64,000 nucleotides of DNA. Source: Pectinophora gossypiella. Taxonomy: Eukaryota; Arthropoda; Insecta; Lepidoptera; Gelechiidae. The notes beneath the pieces are model-generated. The model was not told where the DNA came from. It did no database searches and worked only from the letters and a program-made list of their open reading frames with translations. The stretch covers positions 12,586,001-12,650,000 of the forward strand of contig NC_065407.1 in NCBI RefSeq assembly GCF_024362695.1, in the 5' to 3' direction. Below, in pieces: positions 1 through 10,397 of this stretch. Each line of letters opens with the position of its first letter. Within the stretch, counting starts at the first letter, position 1. The translations under genes were made by a program, and so were the position numbers.

Positions 1-3000
1 CGAAACCTGCCTACTTTTACCGATTTGTTGACTTTCTTACAAACCTATGTCAAAGTTCTTGAAGCGAGCGAGTCTTCCGCTCCAATTCCTACTGCATCAC
101 AAAAGATGTATCAAATCCAAAAACCTCATTTTGAGACACGTAATAATAATAATCGTTTCAAATCGTCCGCCTTCCCCGCGAATACGGAGTCGCACTTGGG
201 CGTCGAGCAGTACTCGGAGATATGTTCATACATACCTACAGGGCCGCACTCAGATACAGGGCCGTACTTAGACCCGTACTTTAACGCGGGGGACTGTTCG
301 AACCAACAGACTGCTCTGACGACAGAGGCGTATTCAGCTACAGGGCCGAACTCGAGTGTAAACAAGTATCCAGATTGTTATTGTTGCGGTTTTTCCCATC
401 ATTCCATTTATAAATGCCCGGTCTTTCATGCATTAAATTTTAATGAAAAACAAAAACTTATCACAACAAAAAATCTTTGCGCAAATTGTTTGCGACGGAA
501 TCATACTGCAAATCAATGTTTTTCGAAATCGACTTGCTCGAAATGCAATGCACGTCACCATACGCTCCTTCATGACGAAGGCACCGCCGCGGCTTGCCCT
601 GTTACCTCCATGCCTGGCCAACAAGCGTCAGCATCCGGAATGGAGCCAGCCGCAGTAACTATGAACACCACGAGTTCTGGCGCACACGTTGGACACAGCC
701 GTGCACTCGTTCTTCTCGGCACATGTACGGTGCGAGCGCGTGGGCCTGCAGGAACATTTAACGTGCGCGCACTTATAGATAGCGGAGCGCAAGATTGTTT
801 TATGACTAGTGCTTGTGCACAGCGTCTGGGCTTACCTTTACGTCGCTGCCACGTAGCCGTAGCTGGTCTAGGTCAAAACACTGTCCACCAGATAAAGGGC
901 ATAGCGTCATGTTCTATACAACCTTGCGATTCCCATGAACCAAGTTTCGATGTCTCTCCGATCGTAATGAACACTATTACAAACAAAATGCCCGCAGTAG
1001 AAGTCCCTTCTACTGTTCGAGATTCTTTTAAACATTTAACTCTAGCGGACGAAAACTTTGATAAACCTAATGACATTGATTTATTGTTAGGTGCCGAGCT
1101 GTTTCATAATGTCTATGACGGTCAGCGTTTAAATTTGGGCCCGGGCTTGCCGGTCGCTCTGCACAGCGTATTCGGCTGGGTTCTCACGGGGAAGCTCGAC
1201 CCCGAGTGTCGACCCCCACCGACTACCTCTTCCCTCTTTGCTTCCACACTTGCCCTAGACAATGTGGTCAAGCGTTTTTGGGAGGTCGAAGAGCCCCCGT
1301 CGGTTGATATTTCAAACCCAGAAGACGATAAATGTGAACAGTTATATACCAATCTAGTGAAACGCAATCCTGACGGAAGGTACGTCGTTCCTATGTTAGT
1401 CAAGGAGCCGTGCGAAAAACTCGGGGATTCTTATAATATTTCTTTATCACGATTCACAAACCTTGAAAGACGACTTCATCGTCACGACCAACTGAAAGAA
1501 GATTACGTCCGCTTTATGCGCGAGTATAGCGAGTTGGGTCATATGCAACCTGTTGACCCACCGAACGATAGTGACCGGAATATAATTCCTCACCATTGCG
1601 TTTTAAGACCAGATAGTTCAACTACCAAACTACGTGTAGTTTTCGACGGCAGCGCGAGAACTACTAACGGGAAGGCTTTAAACGATATTGTCCACACCGG
1701 TCCAAAACTGCAAAATGATATCGTAGACATCATTACTAAGTTCCGCCTTCACGAGGTAGTTTTCACCGCGGACATCTCTAAGATGTACCGTAATATTGAT
1801 TTGCGACCGGAAGACCGTAAATACCAACACATTTTTTGGCGAGACTCGACTTCAGAACCTGTACGCGAGTACGAACTCACTACTGTTACTTACGGGGTGA
1901 GCAGCTCACCTTATCTTGCAATAAGAACTTTGCATCAACTCGCCGATGATCACTGTGCACAGTGGCCCCGCGCTGCTGAAATAATCAAACATGACACTTT
2001 TATGGACGATATCACAGTCGGAGCCCCTTCTGTAGAAGAAGCTATTGAATTGAAAAACGAATTAGTTAAATTACTGGACTGTGCTAAATTCGAGCTCCGC
2101 AAATGGAGTAGCAATTCCCCTGAGTTTCTTTCCCAATTACCTTCGGAGCATTGTCAAATACCAAAACCGTTTTGTGACAATAGCAATCAACACACGCTTA
2201 AGATTCTTGGAATACAGTGGGATCCAACTCAAGACAATTTCACTTATTCGGCATCTCAGCTAGATTCGAAATGTACAAAGCGTTCTATTCTGTCAAATGT
2301 CGCTCGCATTTATGACCCTCTTGGGTGGTTAACCCCGGTGGTTCTTATAGCCAAGTTGCTTATTCAAGACCTGTGGCGACGTCAGTTGGACTGGGACGAA
2401 TCCGTTCCTGCGGACGTTTCACAACAGTGGCAAAACTTCGTATCGGAGTTACAAAATTTGACTGAAGTGCGTATTCCTCGTCGAGTAGCACTTTCTAATA
2501 CAGCCAAATACGAACTAGTCGGGTTTTGTGATGGATCGACGAAGGCTTACGGGTGTTGCGTCTATCAACGATCAATTGGCGACGGCGACATTACATCGCA
2601 CTTGTTAATTGCGAAGTCTAGGGTAGCCCCTTTAAAACCTTTAACGGTTAACCGACTTGAGTTGTGTGGTGCTGCTCTTCTTGCGCGCGTGTTAAAGCAT
2701 ATGTATAGTTTACTTCACAGTCAAATTAACATCGTGCGAGTAACTGCCTTCACAGACAGTAGTACTGTGTTAGCGTGGCTGAATACACCTCCCTACAAAC
2801 TTAAGACGTTTGTATCGCATCGTGTGGCTAAAATAATAGACGAAGTAAGCGTCGAAAATTGGTTACACGTATCGACTCATGATAACCCGGCTGATCATTG
2901 CAGTCGTGGTCTTCCCTGTTCTCAAATTATTACGAGTCCAACTTGGTGGTCTGGACCAAAATGGCTTTTAGCCGAATCAACATCTTGGCCTATTCAAAGA

Positions 3001-4563
3001 GAATTAGTTTCCCCTGACAATATTCCCGAACTGAAATCTACAGCTCACGTAGCATTACCAACGTCTGAGAAGGATGATGCTGTTTCACAACTTATTCACA
3101 AGTGCTCATCTCTTTCACGTGTACAACGCGTCTTAGCGTGGTGTTTGCGTTTCGTTGCGAATTCAAAGCGTTCGTCTGAGGCTCGTATAACATCACCATT
3201 AACGGTTGAGGAATTGAACACTTCGCTGTCTACGCTAGCTCGACATGAACAAGCAGCATCGTTTTCGGAAGAAATAGACTCCGTCAAATCAAACATCCCT
3301 TGTAGTCGCATTATACAAAAGCTGTACCCTTTTATTGACGAGTTGGGTCTTCTGCGAGTGGGGGGGAGGCTGAAAAATTCTCAGTTACCACAAAACACAA
3401 TTCATCCTATATTATTGCCGAAGTTATCTCCCATCTCACGACTTATAATCGATTATTATCATCGACTGCATTTACATTGTGGCCCCCGAACCTTACAATC
3501 TCTCGTGCAGAGACGATTTTGGATTCTAGGTATTCGGAATTTGATTCGGTCCCGACTATCTAAATGTGTCACCTGTTTCAAGGTCAATCCAACACCATGT
3601 CAACCTATAATGGGTAACCTGCCGTCGCCTAGAGTACAACCCGCGCGTTGTTTTCAAAACGTCGGAGTTGATTTTGCAGGACCATTTACGGTTAAAGAGA
3701 GTCGACGACGAAATGCAAAAACGTATAAGGCTTATGTTTGCGTGATAGTGTGTCTTGCTGTCAAGGCAATACACCTAGAAGTCGTATCTGATTTATCTAC
3801 TCCAGCTTTCATTGCGGCTTTTGATCGTTTTGTGTCTAGACGCGGTCTCTGCAAAATGGTGATTTCAGATTGTGGCACAAACTTTATAGGTGCGAGGCGT
3901 TACCTCAGCGAAATACATCAATTGCTACTTACCAAGCAGTCTGAATTAAATACGGAATTTTCAGGACGCGGTATAGATTGGCGTCTAAATCCTCCAACCG
4001 GCAGCCACTTCGGTGGTATTTTTGAAAGCGGCGTTAAGTCAATGAAACACCATCTCAAGCGTGTAGTAGGATTACAAGTTTTAACTTTCGAAGAGTTGGT
4101 AACAGTACTAACTAAAATCGAGGCTGTTCTTAATTCTCGACCGCTGTGTTTTCTTTCATCCGATCCCAGCGAGGTAGACGTTTTAACTCCCGGACACTTT
4201 TTGACTGGTGGCCCGTTGGTTTCACTCCCCGAACCTCAACTCGAGGATACTTATGTTCCACCACGCGAGCGATGGCAGATGCTTCAGAAGCTCACTCAAA
4301 GTTTCTGGCGCGCGTGGCAACGTGATTACCTTCATACGTTGCAACAACGGGTAAAATGGTTCAAAGGTCAGGCAAATGTTAAAATTGGGAATATCGTAAC
4401 AATCGTAGAACAGAACTTACCTCCGTTAGAATGGCATTACGGTAAGGTGGTCGATATCCATCCGGGCAACGACGGCGTCGTACGAGTTGTTACGCTTCGT
4501 ACTGCGAAGGGTTTGTTACGTAGACCTGTAGCCAAAATCTGTCCTTTACCTCTTAGTAATTAA
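1..4563 (+). CDS. BEL/Pao LTR retrotransposon Gag-Pol polyprotein, 5' partial, intact frame
   Basis: Uninterrupted frame, open at the left window edge, ending in TAA at 4561-4563. The first in-frame residues (RNLPTFTDLLTFL) are Gag sequence, so the true start lies upstream. Domains in order: a Gag zinc-knuckle array at about 376-575 with a perfect CX2CX4HX4C (CANCLRRNHTANQC) and flanking Cys/His clusters; an aspartic protease with ALIDSGAQDCF near 769-800; reverse transcriptase with TADISKMY near 1765 and the catalytic FMDD at 1999-2010; RNase H with GFCDGS (about 2521) and FTDSSTVLAWL (about 2746); an integrase zinc-binding domain (about 3460-3580); and the integrase core with DFAGPF (about 3667), ISDCGTNF (about 3865) and the catalytic Glu in GGIFESG (about 4024). 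FMDD in place of YxDD and this domain order are typical of BEL/Pao. No envelope-like frame follows. All visible catalytic residues are kept, which suggests a recent insertion. Confidence 0.95.
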   Translation, partial: RNLPTFTDLLTFLQTYVKVLEASESSAPIPTASQKMYQIQKPHFETRNNNNRFKSSAFPANTESHLGVEQYSEICSYIPTGPHSDTGPYLDPYFNAGDCSNQQTALTTEAYSATGPNSSVNKYPDCYCCGFSHHSIYKCPVFHALNFNEKQKLITTKNLCANCLRRNHTANQCFSKSTCSKCNARHHTLLHDEGTAAACPVTSMPGQQASASGMEPAAVTMNTTSSGAHVGHSRALVLLGTCTVRARGPAGTFNVRALIDSGAQDCFMTSACAQRLGLPLRRCHVAVAGLGQNTVHQIKGIASCSIQPCDSHEPSFDVSPIVMNTITNKMPAVEVPSTVRDSFKHLTLADENFDKPNDIDLLLGAELFHNVYDGQRLNLGPGLPVALHSVFGWVLTGKLDPECRPPPTTSSLFASTLALDNVVKRFWEVEEPPSVDISNPEDDKCEQLYTNLVKRNPDGRYVVPMLVKEPCEKLGDSYNISLSRFTNLERRLHRHDQLKEDYVRFMREYSELGHMQPVDPPNDSDRNIIPHHCVLRPDSSTTKLRVVFDGSARTTNGKALNDIVHTGPKLQNDIVDIITKFRLHEVVFTADISKMYRNIDLRPEDRKYQHIFWRDSTSEPVREYELTTVTYGVSSSPYLAIRTLHQLADDHCAQWPRAAEIIKHDTFMDDITVGAPSVEEAIELKNELVKLLDCAKFELRKWSSNSPEFLSQLPSEHCQIPKPFCDNSNQHTLKILGIQWDPTQDNFTYSASQLDSKCTKRSILSNVARIYDPLGWLTPVVLIAKLLIQDLWRRQLDWDESVPADVSQQWQNFVSELQNLTEVRIPRRVALSNTAKYELVGFCDGSTKAYGCCVYQRSIGDGDITSHLLIAKSRVAPLKPLTVNRLELCGAALLARVLKHMYSLLHSQINIVRVTAFTDSSTVLAWLNTPPYKLKTFVSHRVAKIIDEVSVENWLHVSTHDNPADHCSRGLPCSQIITSPTWWSGPKWLLAESTSWPIQRELVSPDNIPELKSTAHVALPTSEKDDAVSQLIHKCSSLSRVQRVLAWCLRFVANSKRSSEARITSPLTVEELNTSLSTLARHEQAASFSEEIDSVKSNIPCSRIIQKLYPFIDELGLLRVGGRLKNSQLPQNTIHPILLPKLSPISRLIIDYYHRLHLHCGPRTLQSLVQRRFWILGIRNLIRSRLSKCVTCFKVNPTPCQPIMGNLPSPRVQPARCFQNVGVDFAGPFTVKESRRRNAKTYKAYVCVIVCLAVKAIHLEVVSDLSTPAFIAAFDRFVSRRGLCKMVISDCGTNFIGARRYLSEIHQLLLTKQSELNTEFSGRGIDWRLNPPTGSHFGGIFESGVKSMKHHLKRVVGLQVLTFEELVTVLTKIEAVLNSRPLCFLSSDPSEVDVLTPGHFLTGGPLVSLPEPQLEDTYVPPRERWQMLQKLTQSFWRAWQRDYLHTLQQRVKWFKGQANVKIGNIVTIVEQNLPPLEWHYGKVVDIHPGNDGVVRVVTLRTAKGLLRRPVAKICPLPLSN

Positions 4564-4841
4564 TCAACCAATTTCTTTTAATATATCTATTTACGTTTTC
4601 TTTCGCTTTGTTTTTTTTTATCCAAGCACACATTCTACTTTCTGCTCACTCATGTGATTATCTTGAAACATTCTCTGTAAACTTGTCGTCCTTATAAACA
4701 GTTGTACATTTGAAAGTCCGATTCGTATGAACATTCTCTGTTAACTTGTCACTATTTTAGTTTTATACAGTATTTTGATTAAGCTGATTGACTCTTAATT
4801 TATCTTTTGAAATCCCTGAAGTGATTCCAAGTGGGGGGGAA
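4564..4841 (+). other. BEL element 3' untranslated region with polypurine tract
   Basis: AT-rich non-coding stretch between the Pol stop and the LTR. It ends in a run of G flanked by A (4829-4841), which is the expected polypurine tract used to prime plus-strand DNA synthesis. No frame or env-like sequence is seen here. Confidence 0.75.
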
Positions 4842-5490
4842 TGTTATGGCTTGCTATTCTGTCTTTATTTCATGTTTCTTACTTCTAATTTCTAAACCTT
4901 GGCCGCTATAATAATCGCCCTAAAAAATATATTAACAAATAATTGGACTATGAAATGAGCACACCGCTCCTACGCGCATGCGCGAACGAAGAAGATACTG
5001 AGTCGGCGCGTCAGAGTGCGCAGCCATCTTCCGCAAATATCTGTGAACATGGTGTGTGTATAAAACTATAAACTATCTTTAAAATTATACTAAACAACTA
5101 AAACACTAAACTAATTATCTTAAAACTATAACTAACCCGGCCGGGCACTAACAAACTAATAAAATACTAATAATACATAGAATTAAACCGAGGAGACCAG
5201 TGAGCAGCGGCGGCCGAGGTAAGTCTTAATCTTATTCTTTTTCTTTACACCTTTTACTTTGAAGCGGGCCAGGGCAGTTCTCTCCCCACGTCTATTCTTT
5301 ATTTTAATTTACAAACCCATTTTTCTATAAAATTCCATTCCAATTGGCCTCTGGCTTACGCAGCACGACAGAACGTCCGTTCAAGCCACGCCACTATCTA
5401 CCTCTATGCTTTGTGCGTCCAGCCCTCGCGGCACGAAAACCGTGCCGCGCGCGTTGCGAAACAACGAGGGCTTCGACCAATAGCCATAGC
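4842..5490 (+). repeat. 3' LTR of the BEL/Pao element
   Basis: The LTR begins with TGTTATGGCT directly after the polypurine tract. The right boundary is inferred: AGCCATAGC at 5482-5490 is an imperfect inverted copy of the LTR start and is followed at once by SINE sequence. A TATA-like TATAAAA lies at 5059-5065. A strong splice-donor match GAG|GTAAGT sits at 5218/5219, and an AATAAAA-like signal lies near 5157. The length of about 650 bp is normal for BEL LTRs. The 5' LTR is outside the window, so identity between LTRs cannot be judged. Confidence 0.65.
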
Positions 5491-5709
5491 GGTTAGGACC
5501 TTACAGGCTGATCACCTGATTGTTCGAAAGTAAAATGATCCGTGCTTCGGAAGGCACGTTAAGCTGTTGGTCCCGGTTACTACTTACTGATCTAAGTGAG
5601 TTGTCGTTACATGAGCCTTGTCAGGGGCCTTTGGCGGCTCAGTAGTAACCCTGACACCAGGGTTGATGGGGTTGGTAATCCACCTCACAACCCACACGAC
5701 AGAAGAAGA
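5491..5709 (+). repeat. SINE-A copy 1, 5'-truncated at the LTR
   Basis: Body and 3' tail of SINE-A, the dominant tRNA-derived SINE of this window. It starts at GGTTAGGACC, without the tRNA-like head, directly against the inferred LTR end, and finishes in AGAAGAAG. Consensus landmarks are all present: GATCACCTGATTGT, CGTGCTTCGGAAGGCACG, CAGGGGCCTTTGGCGGCTC and CACCTCACAACCCACACGA. The missing head is best explained if the BEL element inserted into this SINE. Confidence 0.85.
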
Positions 5710-6029
5710 CCAAACGTATTGTATTAGTAAGGAACCGTTGAATTAAATCTATATGCCTATTTAACCAAGCGCCTGAACTTTCTCATGTTTCTTGATAACT
5801 ATGATCTACCCTGACCTATATTTTGATAAATAATATAAAATTAATAGAGCCCCAAACAAATTACGGCGATCAGTTTCGGATTAAAACACAATTTGACCTT
5901 TTTTTTGTCCTGGGAGACACATTTTTGGACAAAAAAGATAGATCAAAGTTTTCGGATGTAAAAAATCACTTGCGTATTCTGTGGCGGGGCGGCGTTTGTG
6001 ATTTTCTAAGATTTTTGAGTTTTTTTAGC
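5710..6029. other. Intergenic, nothing recognised
   Basis: AT-rich sequence between two SINE-A copies. The 109-codon frame at 5823-6152 runs into the inverted SINE and has no recognisable domain, so I do not call it a gene. Confidence 0.5.
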
Positions 6030-6182
6030 CGGGTCAGACTGCTTAATGTGGCCTCCGAAGCACTGACCCTTGTCCTAGCAAAACTAGGGATCACACATAG
6101 TGATTTAAGTGATGTCCTCACCGGGATTCAGTCCGGGACCTCCGGATCATGAGCCCAACGCTTAACCACTGACCCATGGTCC
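6030..6182 (-). repeat. SINE-A copy 2, head fragment
   Basis: Reverse-strand SINE-A. It has the tRNA-like head (the complement of GGTCAGTGGTTAAGCG, then a B-box-like region at 6121-6135) and a diverged, internally deleted body. The 3' half is missing. Confidence 0.7.
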
Positions 6183-6875
6183 TTGTTCACCTTCTTATGA
6201 GCTTGTTATGTCAAACTTAAATTGTACTTTAGATTGTACCTGTTATATAATTTCATTCGTGTCTTCGTGTAAGGTTTGATAATATTATTAAATAAAAAGT
6301 TATGCAAAAAATAAGATCAAAAGTTTATCTGCAATGTATTATAAACATTTGTAGTCATCTCGTAAGGAACTTTTTACATAATAGAGGCGCTTGTCAAACT
6401 AACAATATAAAATATAAAAACTGAAGTGCAAAGAAGTATACAGCTGAGCTGATTATTAATCTAGCAGATCAGCCATCCACCTGATTTCAATTTCGATTCT
6501 TACTTTTACTTTTCAGCGTTTATTTTCCTTGATGTATTGTTTTGGAAGTGGGATGGACGTACATCCGTATCCACAATACACCTGCGTCCGGCATTATTTC
6601 GATGGCGTAATAAATTGATACAGTATCAATTATTTTTTTTAAGTTATTAACATGGATTACGTAAAACAATACATTTTGGCACGTAACACGTCGAGTACAA
6701 TGATGGTAAAAAATAAAAAAGTGTTTGTTTTATACTTACTTAAGTTTTATCGCATAATATAAATGTTTACAACATCTGCCAAGAAAATTTAATCACTTAC
6801 AACTTACAAGATTTATACCTAGATAAGTTAAACTTAAGTTAAACTTTTTGACGGCGAGGCAGCGTCGGTCTATAG
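6183..6875. other. Intergenic, AT-rich, nothing recognised
   Basis: No coding signal or known repeat seen. The only GC-richer spot is around 6550-6600. Confidence 0.4.
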
Positions 6876-7204
6876 TCTTCTTCTTCTATCGAGTGGGTTG
6901 TAAGGTGGATGACCAACCCCATCAACTCTGGTGTCAGGGTTACTATTGAGCCGCCAAAGGCCCTCGACAGGGCCCATAACGACTACTAACTTACATCATT
7001 AAGTAGTAACCGAGACCAACGGCTTAACGTGCCTTCAGAAGTACGGATCATCTTACTACCGGACAATTAGGTGATCAGCCTGTAATGTTCTAACAAACTA
7101 GAGATCACAAGGTGACTTTTGTGATATGTTTCCACAGGGATTTGAACCCGGGACTTCTGGATCGTGAGCCCAACGCTCAAACCACTGGACCATGGAGGCC
7201 GTTA
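6876..7204 (-). repeat. SINE-A copy 3, near full length
   Basis: Complete reverse-strand SINE-A from the (CTT)n tail complement at 6876 through the tRNA-like head ending near 7204. The complement of the B box GGTTCRAATCC is readable at about 7140-7150. About 329 bp, close to the full length of the family. Confidence 0.9.
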
Positions 7205-7850
7205 CGGGATGGGGCGTTAGGGAGTCTAATAAGGCTATTCATATATGAAAAAGCATTATATTATTATTTGTCATATTGTTGATATTGCGCACGCACTTTT
7301 ATATACACAAGTTTTAAACAAACATAATACCTATTTATTATTACTTAATATATACTTTTTATATTTATTGTTTTCTGTAACGTCAGAGGTATGTAATTAC
7401 CACCATTTACGAATAAAGGACAACACATAGACTATAATCCGGCCGGACTTGTCCTTCGAATAGGACACCTGCGTCCGTCGTTGGTTCTGAGACACCATCT
7501 GATTTACACAAGGTGAAACGTCACAAGGAAACAATGTCCCTCCCCTCGCCCTCACAGGACCTTCCCTCTCCCGAGGCAAAGGAAGTGAGCAAAAAATATC
7601 TGGGGTATTTCTCTTACTGGTCGATCGATCATACCTAACTATAAGGCGCCATTTCTCGCTATAGATTCGCTGTAAACAAATAATTTGAGGCGTTTTAGCG
7701 ATATGTTTAAGCTGAATCTACGATCTTTAGTACTTGAAACTCCCGCTTAGGGACGGTACTGAAAAGTATAGGCGTCCGAAAGATGTTATATTGCATATTA
7801 CGACTCGATTACTCTAGCCATAGAGGCGGCCAATCAGCTGGCGACAACAA
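7205..7850. other. Intergenic, nothing recognised
   Basis: Mixed AT-rich and GC-moderate sequence. The short frames at 7245-7430 and 7397-7579 show no domain. Part of 7740-7850 may belong to the LINE-T copy that is certain only from 7851. Confidence 0.35.
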
Positions 7851-8070
7851 ACGCTTCAGAACCCCGATAGTGACGTGGTCGACGATTTCCCTCATTCAGC
7901 GCTTATCGCTATCGATACACCCTGAGCAGAGGTTCGCGCCCTACTAGGCACCCCCAGGCCTACTGCCTGAAATTTTGTACCGGGTGGGAGCCTTCTGCGC
8001 TCCCAATTTGTCCGGCCAAATAGGTAATGACATATGCGGCAAATCTACAATAAATCACGTCAAAAAAAAC
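7851..8070 (+). mobile_element. LINE-T 3' end with poly(A) tail (non-LTR retrotransposon)
   Basis: 3' untranslated end of a non-LTR retrotransposon family repeated at least eight times here. The shared path is CCCTCATTCAGCGCTTATCG, then GAGGTTCGCGCCC, GTACCGGGTGGGAGCC, GGCAAATCTACAATAA and a terminal run of A. All copies share the 3' end and differ in 5' extent, as target-primed reverse transcription predicts. No coding part is retained. Confidence 0.75.
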
Positions 8071-8208
8071 TGCTTGAAAGTATTCTTATTTTGGATTTGC
8101 TTTGCAATGCCAACTTGACCAGGCAAATGGGGATGAGGGGATTCACACGATATGGTATATTTTACGTTATATTGCGATTGCAATACCAACTGTTTTATTC
8201 AGGGTCAT

Positions 8209-8359
8209 ATCTTACAAGGACTCCACGGTGACATTGACATGTCCCCTCATGTGACTGTCACTGTCGTTTGTCTAAATAATTTGCAAGTTGGCTAACCAAC
8301 TACACACATTATGTTGGTAGCGCGACTGTGGTTCTGCCACCACGCTGTCCTAGTGAGAT
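8209..8359. repeat. MITE M2, diverged copy
   Basis: The left end ATCTTACAAGGAC and the complement of the right end (ATCTCACTAGGAC) form terminal inverted repeats. The inner right flank GCGACTGTGG matches the better copy at 47561-47705. No transposase is encoded. Confidence 0.5.
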
Positions 8360-8696
8360 AGAACCCATACTTCCCAGGACAAAAGACGGCAGGACGACTT
8401 AAATATATAGAAAACTAACTTATATGGACATGCCTAGAAGAACTAAATAGGCTTCAAGCTCCTCAACTTCGGGAAAAAACTCACACGAATTTCCACATAC
8501 GTAGGGTACGTAATGAGATTTTAACATGTAGGTAAGTAATAAAATAAAATAAATAGCCGATGTATGTTTGTACGAAGGCTCAGTCAGTTGAAGTTATTGG
8601 GTACAAATTCCATACGTTACGTGCGAACAGAGGCGCGGCGCCGACGTGCGCAGGCGGCTTATTGCCTCAAAACCCGACATCAATTAAACAGAGATG

Positions 8697-8800
8697 AGTG
8701 TAAAGCTCCATGCATAAGCACAGACGGCGATATGGTTCACCGCCTATCACGTTGGTCTAATAAGGCTCTGAGAAACGCGGGTAGTTAGATATTTTATCAT
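8697..8800 (+). repeat. SINE-B fragment
   Basis: Partial match to the SINE-B body (CACCGCCTATCACGTTGGTC), diverged, without tRNA-like head or tail. Confidence 0.4.
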
Positions 8801-8919
8801 GTGTGATCTTATATTATACATTTTGTCGAGGCGAAAAAGGAGCATAATGGTATAGAACTATACCGCGCTGCGCCTATGTATATCTCTGTGTGAACGCGTG
8901 AATCTATACCAATTCGAAC

Positions 8920-9020
8920 ATTAACGAAGAGCCCGCTACTAGAACGCCACCAAAACTACCTCCGTGCGATAAGAAGTATTACCAAAGAGCCCGCTACTGG
9001 AATCGCCGTGCCATAAGAAG
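8920..9020 (+). repeat. Tandem direct duplication
   Basis: Two adjacent copies (8920-8976 and 8978-9020) share an AAAGAGCCCGCTACT-type core and end in GATAAGAAG or CATAAGAAG. The second copy has an internal deletion. Function unknown. Confidence 0.6.
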
Positions 9021-9172
9021 AAAAACAATATGGCATTGACAGCCACTTACCGAACGTCGACTCCCGCTACGGCGGCGAGTCTCTTTACGGCGAGTAGCTT
9101 GACAATAGGGTAAGATATACCTAATATACAATATTTACACTCTATTAATGTTAGACTAATTTTACAAATCAC

Positions 9173-9426
9173 TCTTCTTCTATCGTGTGAGTTGTGAGAT
9201 GGAGTACCAACCTCATCATCCCTGGTGTCAGGATTACTATTGAGCCTCCAAAGGCCCCTGACATGGCTCATGTAACGATTACTTACTTACATTAGTAAGT
9301 AGTAACCGGGTCCAACGGTTTAACGTGCCTTCCCAAACACGGATCATGCTACTTTCGGACAATCAGGTGATCAGCCTGTAATGTCCTAACCAAACTAGGG
9401 ACCACAAAGTAATTTTTATGATATAA
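9173..9426 (-). repeat. SINE-A copy 4, lacks head
   Basis: Reverse-strand SINE-A tail and body; the homology stops before the tRNA-like head. Confidence 0.85.
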
Positions 9427-10074
9427 ATCTGTAACTCTAAGTAGAGTTACGTATATTTGATATTTTCTCATTTTCAAAAAAAAAAACAACGCCGTTAATT
9501 CGAATGCCGCGTCTCAACTGTCACTTCATATTTTATTTTTCTTAAAATTAAATCTCCGAACTAGAGAGGGAACACGTCCACTTAACACTCGAGATATGGA
9601 TGTCGAATATATTTATTCAACACTACCTAAATACGAATTATAATCACAACATAATCATATACTTATTATCATTTATATTAATTACAACGTGCAAAATATG
9701 AAATTGGTATAAAAATCTCGAAATTCCTTTAAAAATACTTCTTCCAATTAAACAACATTATAATTTAAATTGTGTCATTCGCCATTCTTGGGTTATCCTC
9801 TAGATTTTAATATAAGTATATAATAAAAAGTGCAGCAAAAAGCCTTCAAAATTAGCTCATGTATGTAAAAGCCCTAAGGCCGTCGACAGAGAATGACTGG
9901 TGATCGTACCGAAGTGACGCGAACATCGGCGCGGGCGCTTTGATGACCGCGCAACCTGCGCCGTACAGCGCGCGCTGATGAGATTACTAGAGCACGCAGT
10001 ATTGAGGCCAAATTAAAATAAATTGAGTAAATATTTTTTGCATTATTTTTTTATTAAAACAATTGTAATCGAAA
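9427..10074. other. Intergenic, nothing recognised
   Basis: AT-rich. It contains a short perfect palindrome, GTAACTCTAAGTAGAGTTAC, near 9431-9450, and a small GC-rich patch near 9885-9985 without a recognisable gene. Confidence 0.35.
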
Positions 10075-10266
10075 ATTGTCCGAAAGTAAGATGATCCGTG
10101 CTTCGGAAGGCAAGTTAAGCTGTTGGTCCCGGTTACTATTTACTGATGTAAGTGAGTAATCGTTACATGAGCCATGTTAGGGGCCTTTGGCGGTTCAATC
10201 GTGACCCTGACACCAGGGTTGATGAGGCTGGTATTCTACGTCACAACCCACACATAAGAAGAAGAT
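10075..10266 (+). repeat. SINE-A copy 5, 5'-truncated
   Basis: Begins at ATTGTCCGAAAGTAAG and ends in AAGAAGAAG; head absent. Confidence 0.85.
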
Positions 10267-10397
10267 CGAAAAATATTTTATTTTACAATAATCAATAGAA
10301 ACATGCGTCTAATAAATAAAATACCTCTTCCATAGCGTCGCATTTAGGCAGTACATAACAAGCTGGCAGCATTTACAAACTATTTTATTACTATTTT

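Noticed and set aside
5823..6152. 109-codon plus-strand frame
   Set aside because: Its second half is antisense SINE-A sequence; no domain.
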